The notes under the pieces: generated by a model
The model's input: the letters and a program-made list of their open reading frames with translations, nothing else
What the model was told of the DNA's origin: nothing
Database searches by the model: none
Source of the DNA: a virus
IMG/VR virus record: IMGVR_UViG_3300009508_000011
Location: 62,001-126,000 of that record
Reading direction: 5' to 3' (one strand)
DNA: 64,000 nt
In this document: positions 8,311 through 17,206 of the stretch, one piece after another
How positions within the stretch are numbered: position 1 is the stretch's first letter
Layout of the letters: each line of letters begins with the position of its first letter
Translations under genes and position numbers: made by a program

Positions 8311-9046
8311 TATCTAACCCTCTCAAGAAACCAGCATTGTTTTTAACCATTGCGTTCATAACGTCTTGCGGTTCTGACCCAATCAACTTACACAATATTA
8401 AAAACCTACCCACTGACATTTCAACATCCCCTCTGAGTAAGCCACCAGCTATTATATCATTACAGAGTAAAGCAGATGCTACTGTTTCTGTAGTTATACC
8501 CATAGACTCCAATCTAGTGACCAACATCTCACGAATGTCGCCTTCAATTTTACTAGACCATCTAAGTCCATCGGTGCCTGATGTTCTAACTGGACGCATA
8601 CCGAACATAACCATGCCATTATCAGACGTACTACATTTATGCATAATACGTTCTATTAGGTCATGTGGTGATTCACCTTTAGTTGAACCGTCGTCCATAA
8701 TCATTTTATTGATAGTTAGTCTACACATATCAACGAAATAATCGTTAGGTTTATCCCTATCAGCAGGTAAGATGTTGTGTAATTCAGTTACGTACAAATC
8801 ACTCTTAGCGGATATAACATCTGTATATTGAGCAAGTTCAAAATCTATAGGTAGTTCTAAATCAACCTTTAATGGCCTAGCGTTAATGGAGCTTAACATA
8901 TCTTTACCCGCTTTGGTTAATACGCAAAGACAATGTCCATTGACCATAACATTGACCCATATTATCTTAGCAGGTTCATCATCGCTGGTAAGTACGCCAG
9001 CAGTAGTTTCATCCTTCCAAGTTATTGTACCAATGACAGTTCCCAT
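8297..9046 (-). CDS. Unknown 249-aa protein immediately downstream of the shell gene
   Basis: Starts MGTVIGTITWKDE with an AAAGGA ribosome-binding site. Beta-rich N-terminus, helical C-terminal half. No recognised family. It is separated from the shell gene by a strong terminator and starts its own unit with the two NUMOD1-like proteins. Its position suggests early expression, which is inference. Confidence 0.7.
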   Translation of the reverse strand: MGTVIGTITWKDETTAGVLTSDDEPAKIIWVNVMVNGHCLCVLTKAGKDMLSSINARPLKVDLELPIDFELAQYTDVISAKSDLYVTELHNILPADRDKPNDYFVDMCRLTINKMIMDDGSTKGESPHDLIERIMHKCSTSDNGMVMFGMRPVRTSGTDGLRWSSKIEGDIREMLVTRLESMGITTETVASALLCNDIIAGGLLRGDVEMSVGRFLILCKLIGSEPQDVMNAMVKNNAGFLRGLDSEES

Positions 9047-9087
9047 AATTATTCTTCCTTTTAGTTAATAATATTTTACAGTTCGAT

Positions 9088-9115
9088 AAAAAAATAAAGG
9101 AGGCACTAGGCCTCC
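9088..9115 (-). terminator. Intrinsic terminator of the shell gene
   Basis: GGAGGC-CTAGT-GCCTCC (9099-9115) followed by TTTATTTTTTT on the minus strand. It makes the shell gene a single-gene transcription unit. Confidence 0.88.
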
Positions 9116-9139
9116 GATATTTATATTGCTACTACGCTA

Positions 9140-11035
9140 TTACCATTTGGTACGAGCGTTTTGGTTTGTGTATCCACCACGAGCGCCACCGAATTGGTTT
9201 TGCTGATTGAACATACCAGAGTGTTGGTTGCCTTGGCTTGCAAAACGTTGGTAGTTAGTAGTTGGACGTGTACCAGTAGTCATGTCTTGGTAAACACCTT
9301 CTGGACGTACGTTAGCACCGGCTGCTGCACATGCTTTAGCAAGAGCTAAGATGAAATCACTTGTGAAATCAACACGACGAGAGTAACCAGTAACATGTAC
9401 GTTACCTTCACCAAGTAAACCACGTAAGATGTTAAGACGACGTTGTAGACGCATGTCTTCCGCAACGTTAGTCGCAGTGAATGTATCAACGTAATCGGTA
9501 ACCACTTGTAAATCGCTACCACCTTGTAGGTTAAGCATTGCCAAGTAATCGATTTCACGTAGGTCTTTCTTGTTACCATCTTGGTCGATGTAGTAACCGT
9601 TATGTACACGAGTTACGTCACCAGTGAACAATTGTCCACCTTGGAAGATGTTAGAGAAGTTACCGTTAGTAAGGTTGTCCGCTGCTTCAACTAAAGTTTG
9701 GGCTGCTTTCTGGTTACCACATGCCGCATCAATCATGATGTGTTGTACCCAAGTCATTGGGCCAGCTTCTGCGATATCCATAGAGTATACCAAGTTAGGG
9801 AATACAGCTACGCCAAGTAGTTGTAACAACATTGCAGGAGTGAAGTCTGCTGCTTTGGTGTCAACTTCTACGTCAGCTAATGCTGGACATTCGTACTTAA
9901 CAGCACCAACATCATGCATGTCCGTACCTTTAACATTGTAATTAGGTAAGAACGCACGAGCCCAGTTATGTTCTTCATCAAGGATTGCTGCATTAGCAAG
10001 ACCTTGTAATTGAAGTTCAAGACTAACTGAATCAATACCGTGAGTGATACCAGTCATGATGAAGCGTGGAATGTAACATTGAGTTACTGGTGCTTGTTGA
10101 GCACCCCATGCTTGTGGTTGATTAGCTGGAGCTGATGGCTGACCGAACACGTTTTGTTGTTGTGGTGGTGCAGTGTAAATCAAATCCATGTAACCAGTAG
10201 TTTCAGCAATCATTACTGACTGTTGTCCCCAACCTTCATCTTGACCACCTTGGTTAGCCGTAGCTTTCATTCCGATTTGAATATCAGAACGTACGATTTC
10301 ACCAGTGCCAGATTCAGTGCTAGTCGCCATGAAGTCAAGACGTGCACTTACAGTTTCTTGCTGTGGGTCCCACATTGTTACGCTGTATTTTTCTTCAACG
10401 CCACCAAGAACACGGTCAAGTAAACCAATGTTAGAGTTACTTACGTCGAAAATGATATTGTGTAAACGAGGCTCATCTTCATGGCTAAGGCCACGAGGAA
10501 TTACAACTACACCAGCTTCATGTAATTGTGCGCCTTGCGGGAAGTGACCAGATAATACTTCAGTGATTACATGCCATAACTTATCAGTTTGGATATCACC
10601 TGCAACACGCTCAACTTCAACGTTAACGCCATTGATGTTGTTTTGACGCGGGGCTAATGCTTCACCAGAATCTTCAAGTACGATAGCAGTTACTGCAACT
10701 AAGTCAGCATCTGGTACTTTAGTACATGCAAGAATCATTGAGTAAGGTAAGCCGTAACCATCACGCTCAACAGCAATGAACTTAAGGTCATCAGCTTCTT
10801 GTGCTTCAAGGATTGCTTGGAATGCTTGTACATAAGCAGTTAAGTTCTTACCAGTACCTGTACGGCTGATAGAACGACGTAAACGTGAACTTGCACCAAT
10901 GATACCAGCGCGAGGAGCAGTTTGTTCTGCGGCAGATTGAGTAGCTTGCTCAGTCTGTTCACTAGCACCTGCTTGCTTGAAAGCGTCTTTCATTGCGTTG
11001 TTACCAGGGGCTGCATTTTTGTCTTTGATTGACAT
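9140..11035 (-). CDS. chmA: Chimallin-like phage nucleus shell protein
   Basis: 631 residues (about 69 kDa), matching the roughly 70 kDa size of chimallins, which self-assemble into the protein shell that encloses replicating phage DNA. The N-terminus (DKNAAPGNNAM, later RLRRSISRTGTGKNLTAYVQ) and the flexible Q/N/G-rich C-terminal tail (from about 595) fit my recollection of phiKZ-family shell proteins. The gene is monocistronic, with a strong terminator and a long structured leader. Its base composition is richer in GC than its neighbours, as expected for a heavily expressed gene. An RNA polymerase beta-prime gene lies downstream, as in phiKZ gp54-gp55. Identity rests on memory of the family and synteny; a profile search would settle it. 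Confidence 0.82.
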   Translation of the reverse strand: MSIKDKNAAPGNNAMKDAFKQAGASEQTEQATQSAAEQTAPRAGIIGASSRLRRSISRTGTGKNLTAYVQAFQAILEAQEADDLKFIAVERDGYGLPYSMILACTKVPDADLVAVTAIVLEDSGEALAPRQNNINGVNVEVERVAGDIQTDKLWHVITEVLSGHFPQGAQLHEAGVVVIPRGLSHEDEPRLHNIIFDVSNSNIGLLDRVLGGVEEKYSVTMWDPQQETVSARLDFMATSTESGTGEIVRSDIQIGMKATANQGGQDEGWGQQSVMIAETTGYMDLIYTAPPQQQNVFGQPSAPANQPQAWGAQQAPVTQCYIPRFIMTGITHGIDSVSLELQLQGLANAAILDEEHNWARAFLPNYNVKGTDMHDVGAVKYECPALADVEVDTKAADFTPAMLLQLLGVAVFPNLVYSMDIAEAGPMTWVQHIMIDAACGNQKAAQTLVEAADNLTNGNFSNIFQGGQLFTGDVTRVHNGYYIDQDGNKKDLREIDYLAMLNLQGGSDLQVVTDYVDTFTATNVAEDMRLQRRLNILRGLLGEGNVHVTGYSRRVDFTSDFILALAKACAAAGANVRPEGVYQDMTTGTRPTTNYQRFASQGNQHSGMFNQQNQFGGARGGYTNQNARTKW

Positions 11036-11245
11036 ATCAATTTCCTTTCATTGTTAAATCGATTTAATATTAAAGTTTTCGTTGCAACGTTGCTGTTATT
11101 GCACCTGAATGATATAGATGTGAAAACAGTTTAAATCAACTAGATTAAGTGCGTGAACGCACAGACTTCAGTTATGGACAGCATACTGTCCAGCGAGACC
11201 GAAACAGTCTCTGTACATATAATAGAGAAGAGTGTGTAATTTTTA
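11036..11245 (-). promoter_or_regulatory. Structured leader and promoter-like element of the shell gene
   Basis: About 200 bases precede the shell gene start. On the minus strand a TAAAAATTAC element (11236-11245), similar to the AT-rich TTAC-ending early promoters of phiKZ, is followed by compact stem-loops: 11195-11211, 11176-11191, 11149-11162, and the palindrome 11084-11093. An AAAGGAAA ribosome-binding site precedes the ATG. Leader hairpins could stabilise the mRNA or control its translation; that function is inference. Confidence 0.55.
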
Positions 11246-11361
11246 TTTGAACACAATCTCCACTATTGTATTACTACTATATAAGGTATGTTTATAATAC
11301 CCTCAATGCTTTTCATTCTATTTATGATTCTTAACAAATTTAACTCTGCAAGGATACACAA
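11246..11361 (+). promoter_or_regulatory. Upstream region of the 363-aa gene
   Basis: AT-rich divergent spacer. It holds TACTACTATATAAGG (11271-11285) and TTTATAATAC (11291-11300), either of which could be a promoter for the plus-strand gene. A CAAGGA ribosome-binding site precedes the ATG at 11362. No hairpin of note. Confidence 0.35.
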
Positions 11362-12453
11362 ATGCAAAATCTTATTTTTGGCGATGTGCCAGACTATAAT
11401 GTCTCCAAGGTAGAGTATCCAAAGCTTGATTATGTTTTACGTGGTATGGCCGACAATCTAGAAAAGGTTATAAACTACGAACGCCGTAACAGTAAAGTAG
11501 TTGCAGCTGACCATCCTCTACTAGGGATGCTTACACATGCCGGTCAAGATTTAGATGCAGATATCCGTTTTCAATATTTAGCAGCGATGGACTTAAATGA
11601 CCAATGGTGCGCAGCTAGAGGTATAACTACAGCTAGTAAAACAGCTCCACCAATGTTAGGTGAATTCCTAGGTGGTGGTGATGTAGAGTTCTTAGTTAGT
11701 TCTATTACTAGAATACCTAATAACAAATTCATTAATAACTCATACGCCGACTGGGAATCATTGACTCCTGTTAGAGTAGTTACCAGTAATTACCACGACA
11801 GTTATCCGTGGATACCTGGAGAAGCTCCTGACGATGGTAACCAATGGGCGTTGATAACAATCGATTTACCAATGCTCTCCATAATGTATCGCGAGTGGGT
11901 AAAAAATCTCAAGAAAGAAAATCGTCAAGAAACTCGTTCTGCTTTTATACGTAACTACGTTTTAGCAAATGCAATTAAATCGCATCAACGTGCTAAGCAT
12001 TTAAACAGACTAATACGTTTAAAGTCCGGGTTAGATGTTGACCATGTTCGTTCTAGTTCTGAAATCTCTACAGTCGACTATGAAGGAAGACTTAAGAAAG
12101 AACAGTATAGGATGCTCAAGGACAACTCAATGCGTGACCTTAATTGGATTGAGTTAATGAAGAACACAATAATTGATAAGGAAGAGGACTTAACCTACTT
12201 CTTAGATATTATTAATGCGACAGAAACAAGCCAAAACCGATGGGCTCTGGCATTGTCTCAAGTTCATCTGTGGCGATTCCTTTTACTACACGATAAAGAC
12301 TCTGGTGTTAATCAGCAGTACCGTGAACGTTTACAGAGATTCCTGTATGAGTTAGAGAGAGACCGTGGTGTAAATGGTCTCCGTAACTATCAGGCTGTGA
12401 ACTTAGTAAAGGACGAGTTTAAAAGAGTACTAGACCTGTGTAAGGAAAGGTAA
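11362..12453 (+). CDS. Unknown 363-aa protein
   Basis: Starts MQNLIFGDVPDYNVSK; the ribosome-binding site is AAGGA. Largely helical with many R, K, D and W residues. No metal, nucleotide or membrane signature was seen. It is the only plus-strand gene in the first 22 kb. Its 3' end overlaps the convergent DNA polymerase gene by 24 bases, leaving no room for a terminator between them. Its place beside the shell and polymerase genes suggests a core phage function, but none can be assigned. Confidence 0.75.
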   Translation: MQNLIFGDVPDYNVSKVEYPKLDYVLRGMADNLEKVINYERRNSKVVAADHPLLGMLTHAGQDLDADIRFQYLAAMDLNDQWCAARGITTASKTAPPMLGEFLGGGDVEFLVSSITRIPNNKFINNSYADWESLTPVRVVTSNYHDSYPWIPGEAPDDGNQWALITIDLPMLSIMYREWVKNLKKENRQETRSAFIRNYVLANAIKSHQRAKHLNRLIRLKSGLDVDHVRSSSEISTVDYEGRLKKEQYRMLKDNSMRDLNWIELMKNTIIDKEEDLTYFLDIINATETSQNRWALALSQVHLWRFLLLHDKDSGVNQQYRERLQRFLYELERDRGVNGLRNYQAVNLVKDEFKRVLDLCKER

Positions 12454-14586
12454 ATCTTTTAAGAAGTCCGACGGTAACTTGGAGTTATATTGATTCTTCA
12501 TGAATATACCCATAGACTCCAATACTAGAATATACGGTTCTAACAGAGTGGCACAAACCTTACGGATGTCCTTTGCTAGTAACAGTTCTTCTGGTATACC
12601 AACTTGACTAACAATCTCTATAGGGAGGACTGCAATCTTGTAGTCCTTCTTATTTTGACCGGTTAACCATTGTTCCATACGGTACGCAATATCTTTATCT
12701 TCAATTTTACTTAACCATAACTTAACAGCTGTGGCATTAGGTAAGTCTAAAGATAACTTAACTCCGATGTATGGTGGTGGTGGAGCTTTCCCATATTTAG
12801 GTGCGAATACATAATCCCACATTTCGTAGTGTATGTAAGGAGAACTTTCAGGATTCTTATAAGATTCCTTATCCTTAACAGCAGCGAACTGTAGGTACTC
12901 TGTCTTACCAGTAACCAATGATGTAGTAATTTCATTTTCTACCGCTACAGCTTCTTCTAGGAGCTTCTGTAGTGATAATGTCTTACCAGCCATCACTTCA
13001 TCCATAATCCCCTCAGTAAACTTGTTGAAACGTTTCATGATGTGACTTGGAATCTTAGAGTTCTTAAGTGATACACCTTTATACTCGGGTTCTAACTCAT
13101 CGTAAGCGTTACCTTCACATGCACTTATATAACTAAAGTAATGTTTGGCCTTGGTGGTTAAAGATAACACAGGGAAGAAGAATTCGTTCTTCATTTCCAA
13201 TTTACTAATGTGTTCAGGTACAACACCCATACCGGCAGATAACTGAGCCAATAGATGTACTGTAGTTTGCGATGTAAGATAAACCATTACCGCACCTACT
13301 GAATTAGATACGTCATCGAAACCTAACTCGCCACCATTATACCACTTAACCCAATCTTGTACTGTAAAGATAGTAGAGTCAGTATCGGATACTATTACTG
13401 TCTTACGGATAGACTGTAGGAAGTATGCAACTGATGGTGGTGGATTATCCGTACACCAGAATGAGTTAATCAAAAGAGAGAACTTTTCTAATGTCTCATA
13501 TGTACGTTTAACCTGTGCGCCTAATAAGGCGTATTTATGCGGTGCATCCTTTTCTAAGTCCCACCAAGTAGAACCTTTTAATTCTTCAGCACAAACAATA
13601 CCAATCAATGCTGTAACATCAGCATCCATCTTTTCAATCCATTCTTTAGGATTATCTACAGGTTCAGTAGCCTTAACAGCAAGAGGTGTAATTAGACTAC
13701 GTACTACTTCAGGATTGTATTCGGTTAGATGATACAAATCTTGAGTGTATAAATAAGCAGCACATTGAATTGGTGTTAAGCCTTTAATGTAGTCAGCTAT
13801 GCGTTGAAATCTTTCAGGTGAACGCCAGTATTGGTCAGTAGAACGAGCTACAGCTTTAGTGACTTCATCAGGAGTTGGGTAATGTAGATTGTACGCAGAC
13901 ATAGCAGCTTCAATCTTTTCATAGTTACTAGACTGCACTATGGATACGATGTTATTAATAGCGATGTCAGCATTACGATAATGTCTATTACCCATTAGGT
14001 ATCGTTCGGTGTTAGCATTTGAATATGATGTAGCTGAACGACAGGTAGACGTTAAGGTTGGGTGAGCTGATTTAAGGTATAAAGAATTATGCTCACTTAA
14101 GTGTGCACCTGATATAGAGTTGTTTTTAATTTTGAACGTTGACTGTAGTACGTGCTTAATAGCAGCAGACTCATGGTCACCATTCGCTTTATCTTTTTGT
14201 CCAGCTTTCTTTACCACCTTACGCTTAGCAACGTTACCATCGATGTATTCAGAAAGTATTGAACGTTGTTCATGTGGATTGACATAATTGGTTAACGTTG
14301 GTGCCATTAGATAATTATTATCTTCAATGTCACTTAGGAACTGACTGAACGGGATAGATGCTTTAATGCGTCCTGCCTTTTGGTCACGGTGTAATATTCT
14401 AGTTGATGGGTCATCTAATTCAAATGTACCGCCTTTACCAGTTACTTTCTCAACAAAAGCTAATGCATCTTCTAACGGGATGTCCTCAACTGTTGCAATG
14501 TAATGTGCAGCATCGTTTGTTGCAGCTTTTAAAATATTCAAGTCTCTGCCGTAGTCTTCAGCAGGTTTTACGAAAGGAGAAGTCAT
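12430..14586 (-). CDS. Divergent family B DNA polymerase, polymerase region
   Basis: 718 residues. Motif C, SDTDSTIF, is at about 400-407. A motif B-like segment, FKIKNNSISG, is at about 151-160, preceded by a basic fingers-like helix (AKRKVVKKAGQ). A later TTKAKHYF segment (about 475-482) resembles the K-x-Y motif of this family. Motif A (DxxSLYPS) and the three exonuclease motifs are not visible, so the N-terminal part of the polymerase may be encoded by another gene. Phage replicase role is expected. There is an AAAGGA ribosome-binding site before the ATG, and the 3' end is convergent with the 363-aa gene. Confidence 0.85.
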   Translation of the reverse strand: MTSPFVKPAEDYGRDLNILKAATNDAAHYIATVEDIPLEDALAFVEKVTGKGGTFELDDPSTRILHRDQKAGRIKASIPFSQFLSDIEDNNYLMAPTLTNYVNPHEQRSILSEYIDGNVAKRKVVKKAGQKDKANGDHESAAIKHVLQSTFKIKNNSISGAHLSEHNSLYLKSAHPTLTSTCRSATSYSNANTERYLMGNRHYRNADIAINNIVSIVQSSNYEKIEAAMSAYNLHYPTPDEVTKAVARSTDQYWRSPERFQRIADYIKGLTPIQCAAYLYTQDLYHLTEYNPEVVRSLITPLAVKATEPVDNPKEWIEKMDADVTALIGIVCAEELKGSTWWDLEKDAPHKYALLGAQVKRTYETLEKFSLLINSFWCTDNPPPSVAYFLQSIRKTVIVSDTDSTIFTVQDWVKWYNGGELGFDDVSNSVGAVMVYLTSQTTVHLLAQLSAGMGVVPEHISKLEMKNEFFFPVLSLTTKAKHYFSYISACEGNAYDELEPEYKGVSLKNSKIPSHIMKRFNKFTEGIMDEVMAGKTLSLQKLLEEAVAVENEITTSLVTGKTEYLQFAAVKDKESYKNPESSPYIHYEMWDYVFAPKYGKAPPPPYIGVKLSLDLPNATAVKLWLSKIEDKDIAYRMEQWLTGQNKKDYKIAVLPIEIVSQVGIPEELLLAKDIRKVCATLLEPYILVLESMGIFMKNQYNSKLPSDFLKDLPFLTQV

Positions 14587-14648
14587 CTCTAGTTCCTTTG
14601 GTTATTTACCACTATACCAAAGTGCCTGTCAGTATTTTTTATATTTAA

Positions 14649-14676
14649 CAAAAAAATAAAGGGGTCACGTGACCCC
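14649..14676 (-). terminator. Intrinsic terminator
   Basis: Perfect 16-base palindrome GGGGTCACGTGACCCC (14661-14676) followed by TTTATTTTTTT on the minus strand. It lies after the gene ending at 14683 and before the DNA polymerase gene. Confidence 0.85.
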
Positions 14677-14682
14677 AATACT

Positions 14683-15105
14683 TTAATAGAAATAATGACG
14701 CATTCTACAACGATACCAAACATCAAACATGTCTGAGTCTTTACGAGTTTCCTTAGGACATATAGCTTCCATAATACGTCTACGCATTTCATCAGCCCCT
14801 AATTTCTTCAACTCATCTTCTACCGTACCTTCATTATCGTGAATGATAACTTCCGACCAAACTAAAGCAGAGGCCATATCGTCATCACTTTCTATTGCGT
14901 AATAATGGTCAAAGTTGGATTGGTTTGTTTCAACATTACCGTCCTTAATACGATAACGCATACGGGCAAAGCCCCATACAGTTACTAATCGCCCTGGATG
15001 GTCTTTACTCATTTCTATAGCCTTTCTAAGAACATCGCCCTCAGTAACAAAGACATCTAAGTCATTTGCTGGGTGACCACCAAGACTTACTTGTATATTC
15101 CACAT
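14683..15105 (-). CDS. Unknown 140-aa protein
   Basis: Starts MWNIQVSLGGHPAND with a GGGAG ribosome-binding site; three bases separate it from the upstream zinc-ribbon gene, so the two are co-transcribed. The C-terminal end has Arg, Tyr, Cys and His residues (YRCRMRHYFY). No family recognised. Confidence 0.68.
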   Translation of the reverse strand: MWNIQVSLGGHPANDLDVFVTEGDVLRKAIEMSKDHPGRLVTVWGFARMRYRIKDGNVETNQSNFDHYYAIESDDDMASALVWSEVIIHDNEGTVEDELKKLGADEMRRRIMEAICPKETRKDSDMFDVWYRCRMRHYFY

Positions 15106-15108
15106 TAC

Positions 15109-15381
15109 TTAATACTCCCTGTTAATGTATAAGTAGGTGCCGTGTGCACCGGCTGTTATTTTAGGGTATGTCACACCTTTTGCTAAATAAGTAGTTTCTC
15201 TACATACGGTACATGCATGTGGGGAAACCTTGACGCCTTCTTTAAATACCGTACCTAGGGCAATCTGATGTACTAGGTTACCATTGTTACACTTAGGACA
15301 TTTAGCATTCTCTACAGAGGCATGTATCGGTTCAGATATCACTTCTGCTGGTTGTTCGGGATAATTTATTTCACTATCCAT
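15109..15381 (-). CDS. Small zinc-ribbon protein
   Basis: 90 residues. CPKCNNG at about 28-34 and CTVCRETTYL at about 58-67 form a CxxC-CxxC zinc ribbon of the kind found in many small phage proteins. The leader is TTTATGTCGTTTAAATAAAAGGAG, divided between a terminator-linked motif and the ribosome-binding site, and is nearly identical to that of the zinc-ribbon gene at 5524. Function unknown. Confidence 0.7.
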   Translation of the reverse strand: MDSEINYPEQPAEVISEPIHASVENAKCPKCNNGNLVHQIALGTVFKEGVKVSPHACTVCRETTYLAKGVTYPKITAGAHGTYLYINREY

Positions 15382-15400
15382 TTTTCGTCTCCTTTTATTT

Positions 15401-15432
15401 AAACGACATAAAGGTGAGGAATTGACCCCACC
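15401..15432 (-). terminator. Hairpin followed by the TTTATGTCGT motif
   Basis: Imperfect stem GGTGGGG/CCTCACC (15413-15432), followed on the minus strand by TTTATGTCGTTT. It separates the 76-aa gene from the zinc-ribbon gene. Confidence 0.5.
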
Positions 15433-15434
15433 GT

Positions 15435-15665
15435 TTATAACCTTTTACTCTCGGCAACTGCCATCGACAATAATCTATCTAACTCATCAGTTAACTGAAC
15501 ACGATAATTACATTTAAGATGCATAAAGGTATCTATGATAACAGGACGCACTATTTTAACCATAGCGTAGTCATCAAACTTACTTAGAGTTATCGATATG
15601 TTCGGATACTGCTTAGAGACGTATCTCTTTGTAGTCGTATACGAATACACATCGAACTTATCCAT
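15435..15665 (-). CDS. Unknown 76-aa protein
   Basis: Starts MDKFDVYSYTTTKRY; the ATG lies two bases after the stop of the upstream gene. Basic, beta-rich, with no motif recognised. It is the last gene of a ten-gene minus-strand chain starting at 19291. Confidence 0.6.
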   Translation of the reverse strand: MDKFDVYSYTTTKRYVSKQYPNISITLSKFDDYAMVKIVRPVIIDTFMHLKCNYRVQLTDELDRLLSMAVAESKRL

Positions 15666-15667
15666 GT

Positions 15668-16081
15668 CTATACCATTTTAGCTTCTAATAATGACCAACC
15701 GCCAGCAGCAAGATGGTCTTTCAAACGTACTAACTCAGTAGAACTAATGTTACCAATCATTACTTGCGCAGTGCTGGAATTACGTTTTTCTAGAGTTGTC
15801 AGATTTATCCAAGGTACACCTACCGCAGTATAACGACCGTTAGGAAGTTTAACCTTTAGGTAGAAGTAAGCAAATGGGTCATCTGGACAAGTACCAGGAG
15901 ATAACAGTGGGAAGATGTTACGATGTAATGAATGCGGGTCTATTAAAGACTTCGCTGTATCTGCATCTACCATTGCCACAGCTTGTGCGTTTTCGAACTT
16001 TGTGGGTATGACAGCCTTAACATTTTCAAACACGCTAAAGCTGATTACATCCCCAAGTTTAATACCGGTAAATATTTCCAT
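15668..16081 (-). CDS. Unknown 137-aa protein
   Basis: Starts MEIFTGIKLGDVISF with an AAGG ribosome-binding site. Mixed alpha/beta, no cysteine cluster or membrane span. It is tightly packed between neighbours (2 bases either side), so part of one operon. Function unknown. Confidence 0.65.
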   Translation of the reverse strand: MEIFTGIKLGDVISFSVFENVKAVIPTKFENAQAVAMVDADTAKSLIDPHSLHRNIFPLLSPGTCPDDPFAYFYLKVKLPNGRYTAVGVPWINLTTLEKRNSSTAQVMIGNISSTELVRLKDHLAAGGWSLLEAKMV

Positions 16082-16083
16082 TG

Positions 16084-16365
16084 CTATAAAACCTTAATTA
16101 GTAGGGACTTACATTCGTCAGCTGGTTCTATACCAACCAGTGCGAAGAAATCTAGTTGAACACCATACGATGAAAGAGTTTCTAGGAGTGCTTCCACCAA
16201 ATCAATGAATACCGGATTCATCTCATCAATGGGTTTGTCCATCTCTTTCCTAAACAACACTATAAGTATATCCAGTAAATCAGGAATATCCTCTAGTGAG
16301 TACTCGCTACGTATGCGACTCAAGTGGTGTGACAACCTAAGGGGCTGTACTAAAACTACTTTCAC
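16084..16365 (-). CDS. Unknown 93-aa protein, GTG start, possible member of the local paralogue group
   Basis: GTG start with a GGAGG ribosome-binding site. Helical and acidic. The opening (VVLVQPLRLSHHLSRI then DIPDLLDILIVL) shares a loose pattern with the N-termini of the 140-aa and 122-aa genes next door. The relationship is weak and needs a structural comparison. Confidence 0.62.
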   Translation of the reverse strand: MKVVLVQPLRLSHHLSRIRSEYSLEDIPDLLDILIVLFRKEMDKPIDEMNPVFIDLVEALLETLSSYGVQLDFFALVGIEPADECKSLLIKVL

Positions 16366-16374
16366 GCAACCTCC

Positions 16375-16782
16375 TTAATTTTCAAATTCCACTATAATAT
16401 CACCAGGTACCGTAGTCTCAACCACGAACATGTATGGTAATATTCTATCTGGGTCTGGATTATGTACTTCACCTAAACCAATAGCTATCATTTCCCGATT
16501 AAGCTTTACAGCCAGCCTAGCTAACTCATCAGATAACCCAGGAACCTCATCAATAGATACCTTAGCCATCGTCAACTCATCGTATTCATCTTTCATACCA
16601 AGTAAGGCATTACTTATCGAATCATACGGTTCATAAAAGTTATTAGGTTCAGTTACTGTAGCCGCATCAACCACAATAGATATTAAACTATGGTAATCGA
16701 CTTCCGCTATATCTAGTTCCACCATAGCTTCAGCAATTGCTTGGGTTATGTGCTTTGATGGTAGTATTGCACGTTGTCTCAT
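16375..16782 (-). CDS. Unknown 135-aa protein, paralogue of its neighbour
   Basis: Aligns along its length with the 140-aa product of 16779-17201. Shared points are an initial helix followed by IAEVDYHSL (PEVDLSQL), then NPDPDRILPYM (NTDPANDLPHM) and GDIIVEF (GDMVIEV). Ribosome-binding site AAGGAG. It overlaps the upstream gene by 4 bases. Function unknown. Confidence 0.7.
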   Translation of the reverse strand: MRQRAILPSKHITQAIAEAMVELDIAEVDYHSLISIVVDAATVTEPNNFYEPYDSISNALLGMKDEYDELTMAKVSIDEVPGLSDELARLAVKLNREMIAIGLGEVHNPDPDRILPYMFVVETTVPGDIIVEFEN

Positions 16783-17201
16783 AGTACTATCTCCTTCTGA
16801 TAGACTTCGATAACCATGTCACCGTATTTAGTTACATCTACCAGTGCCATATGCGGTAAATCGTTAGCGGGGTCAGTATTGTACCTATCCACCTCAAGAT
16901 TAATAAGTGTCCTGTAAAGTTTCTGTGATAAATTAACCAAGCCTTTATGTAACTCTGGAATTTCATATAGACCACATCCATCTAAGGACATGTACTCAGT
17001 TTCTTTAGTAAGTACCTTAAGTGCACCGTATGTAACCTCATCAAGTCTAGACCAGTTGGTATCATTAAAAGATAAAGAACCTACAAGGATAACTTTAGCT
17101 AGTTGTGATAAGTCTACCTCCGGAATATTAAACTCACCTATCATATCGGTAATAGTACTAACCAATTCTCTAGTTGGGATAATAACTATAATTCTATCCA
17201 T
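16779..17201 (-). CDS. Unknown 140-aa protein, paralogue of its neighbour
   Basis: Starts MDRIIVIIPTRELV with a TTGGAG ribosome-binding site. Related to the 135-aa gene immediately downstream (see NTDPANDLPHM and GDMVIEVYQ near the C-terminus), so the pair is an old tandem duplication. No catalytic motif. Confidence 0.7.
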   Translation of the reverse strand: MDRIIVIIPTRELVSTITDMIGEFNIPEVDLSQLAKVILVGSLSFNDTNWSRLDEVTYGALKVLTKETEYMSLDGCGLYEIPELHKGLVNLSQKLYRTLINLEVDRYNTDPANDLPHMALVDVTKYGDMVIEVYQKEIVL

Positions 17202-17206
17202 AGTTA

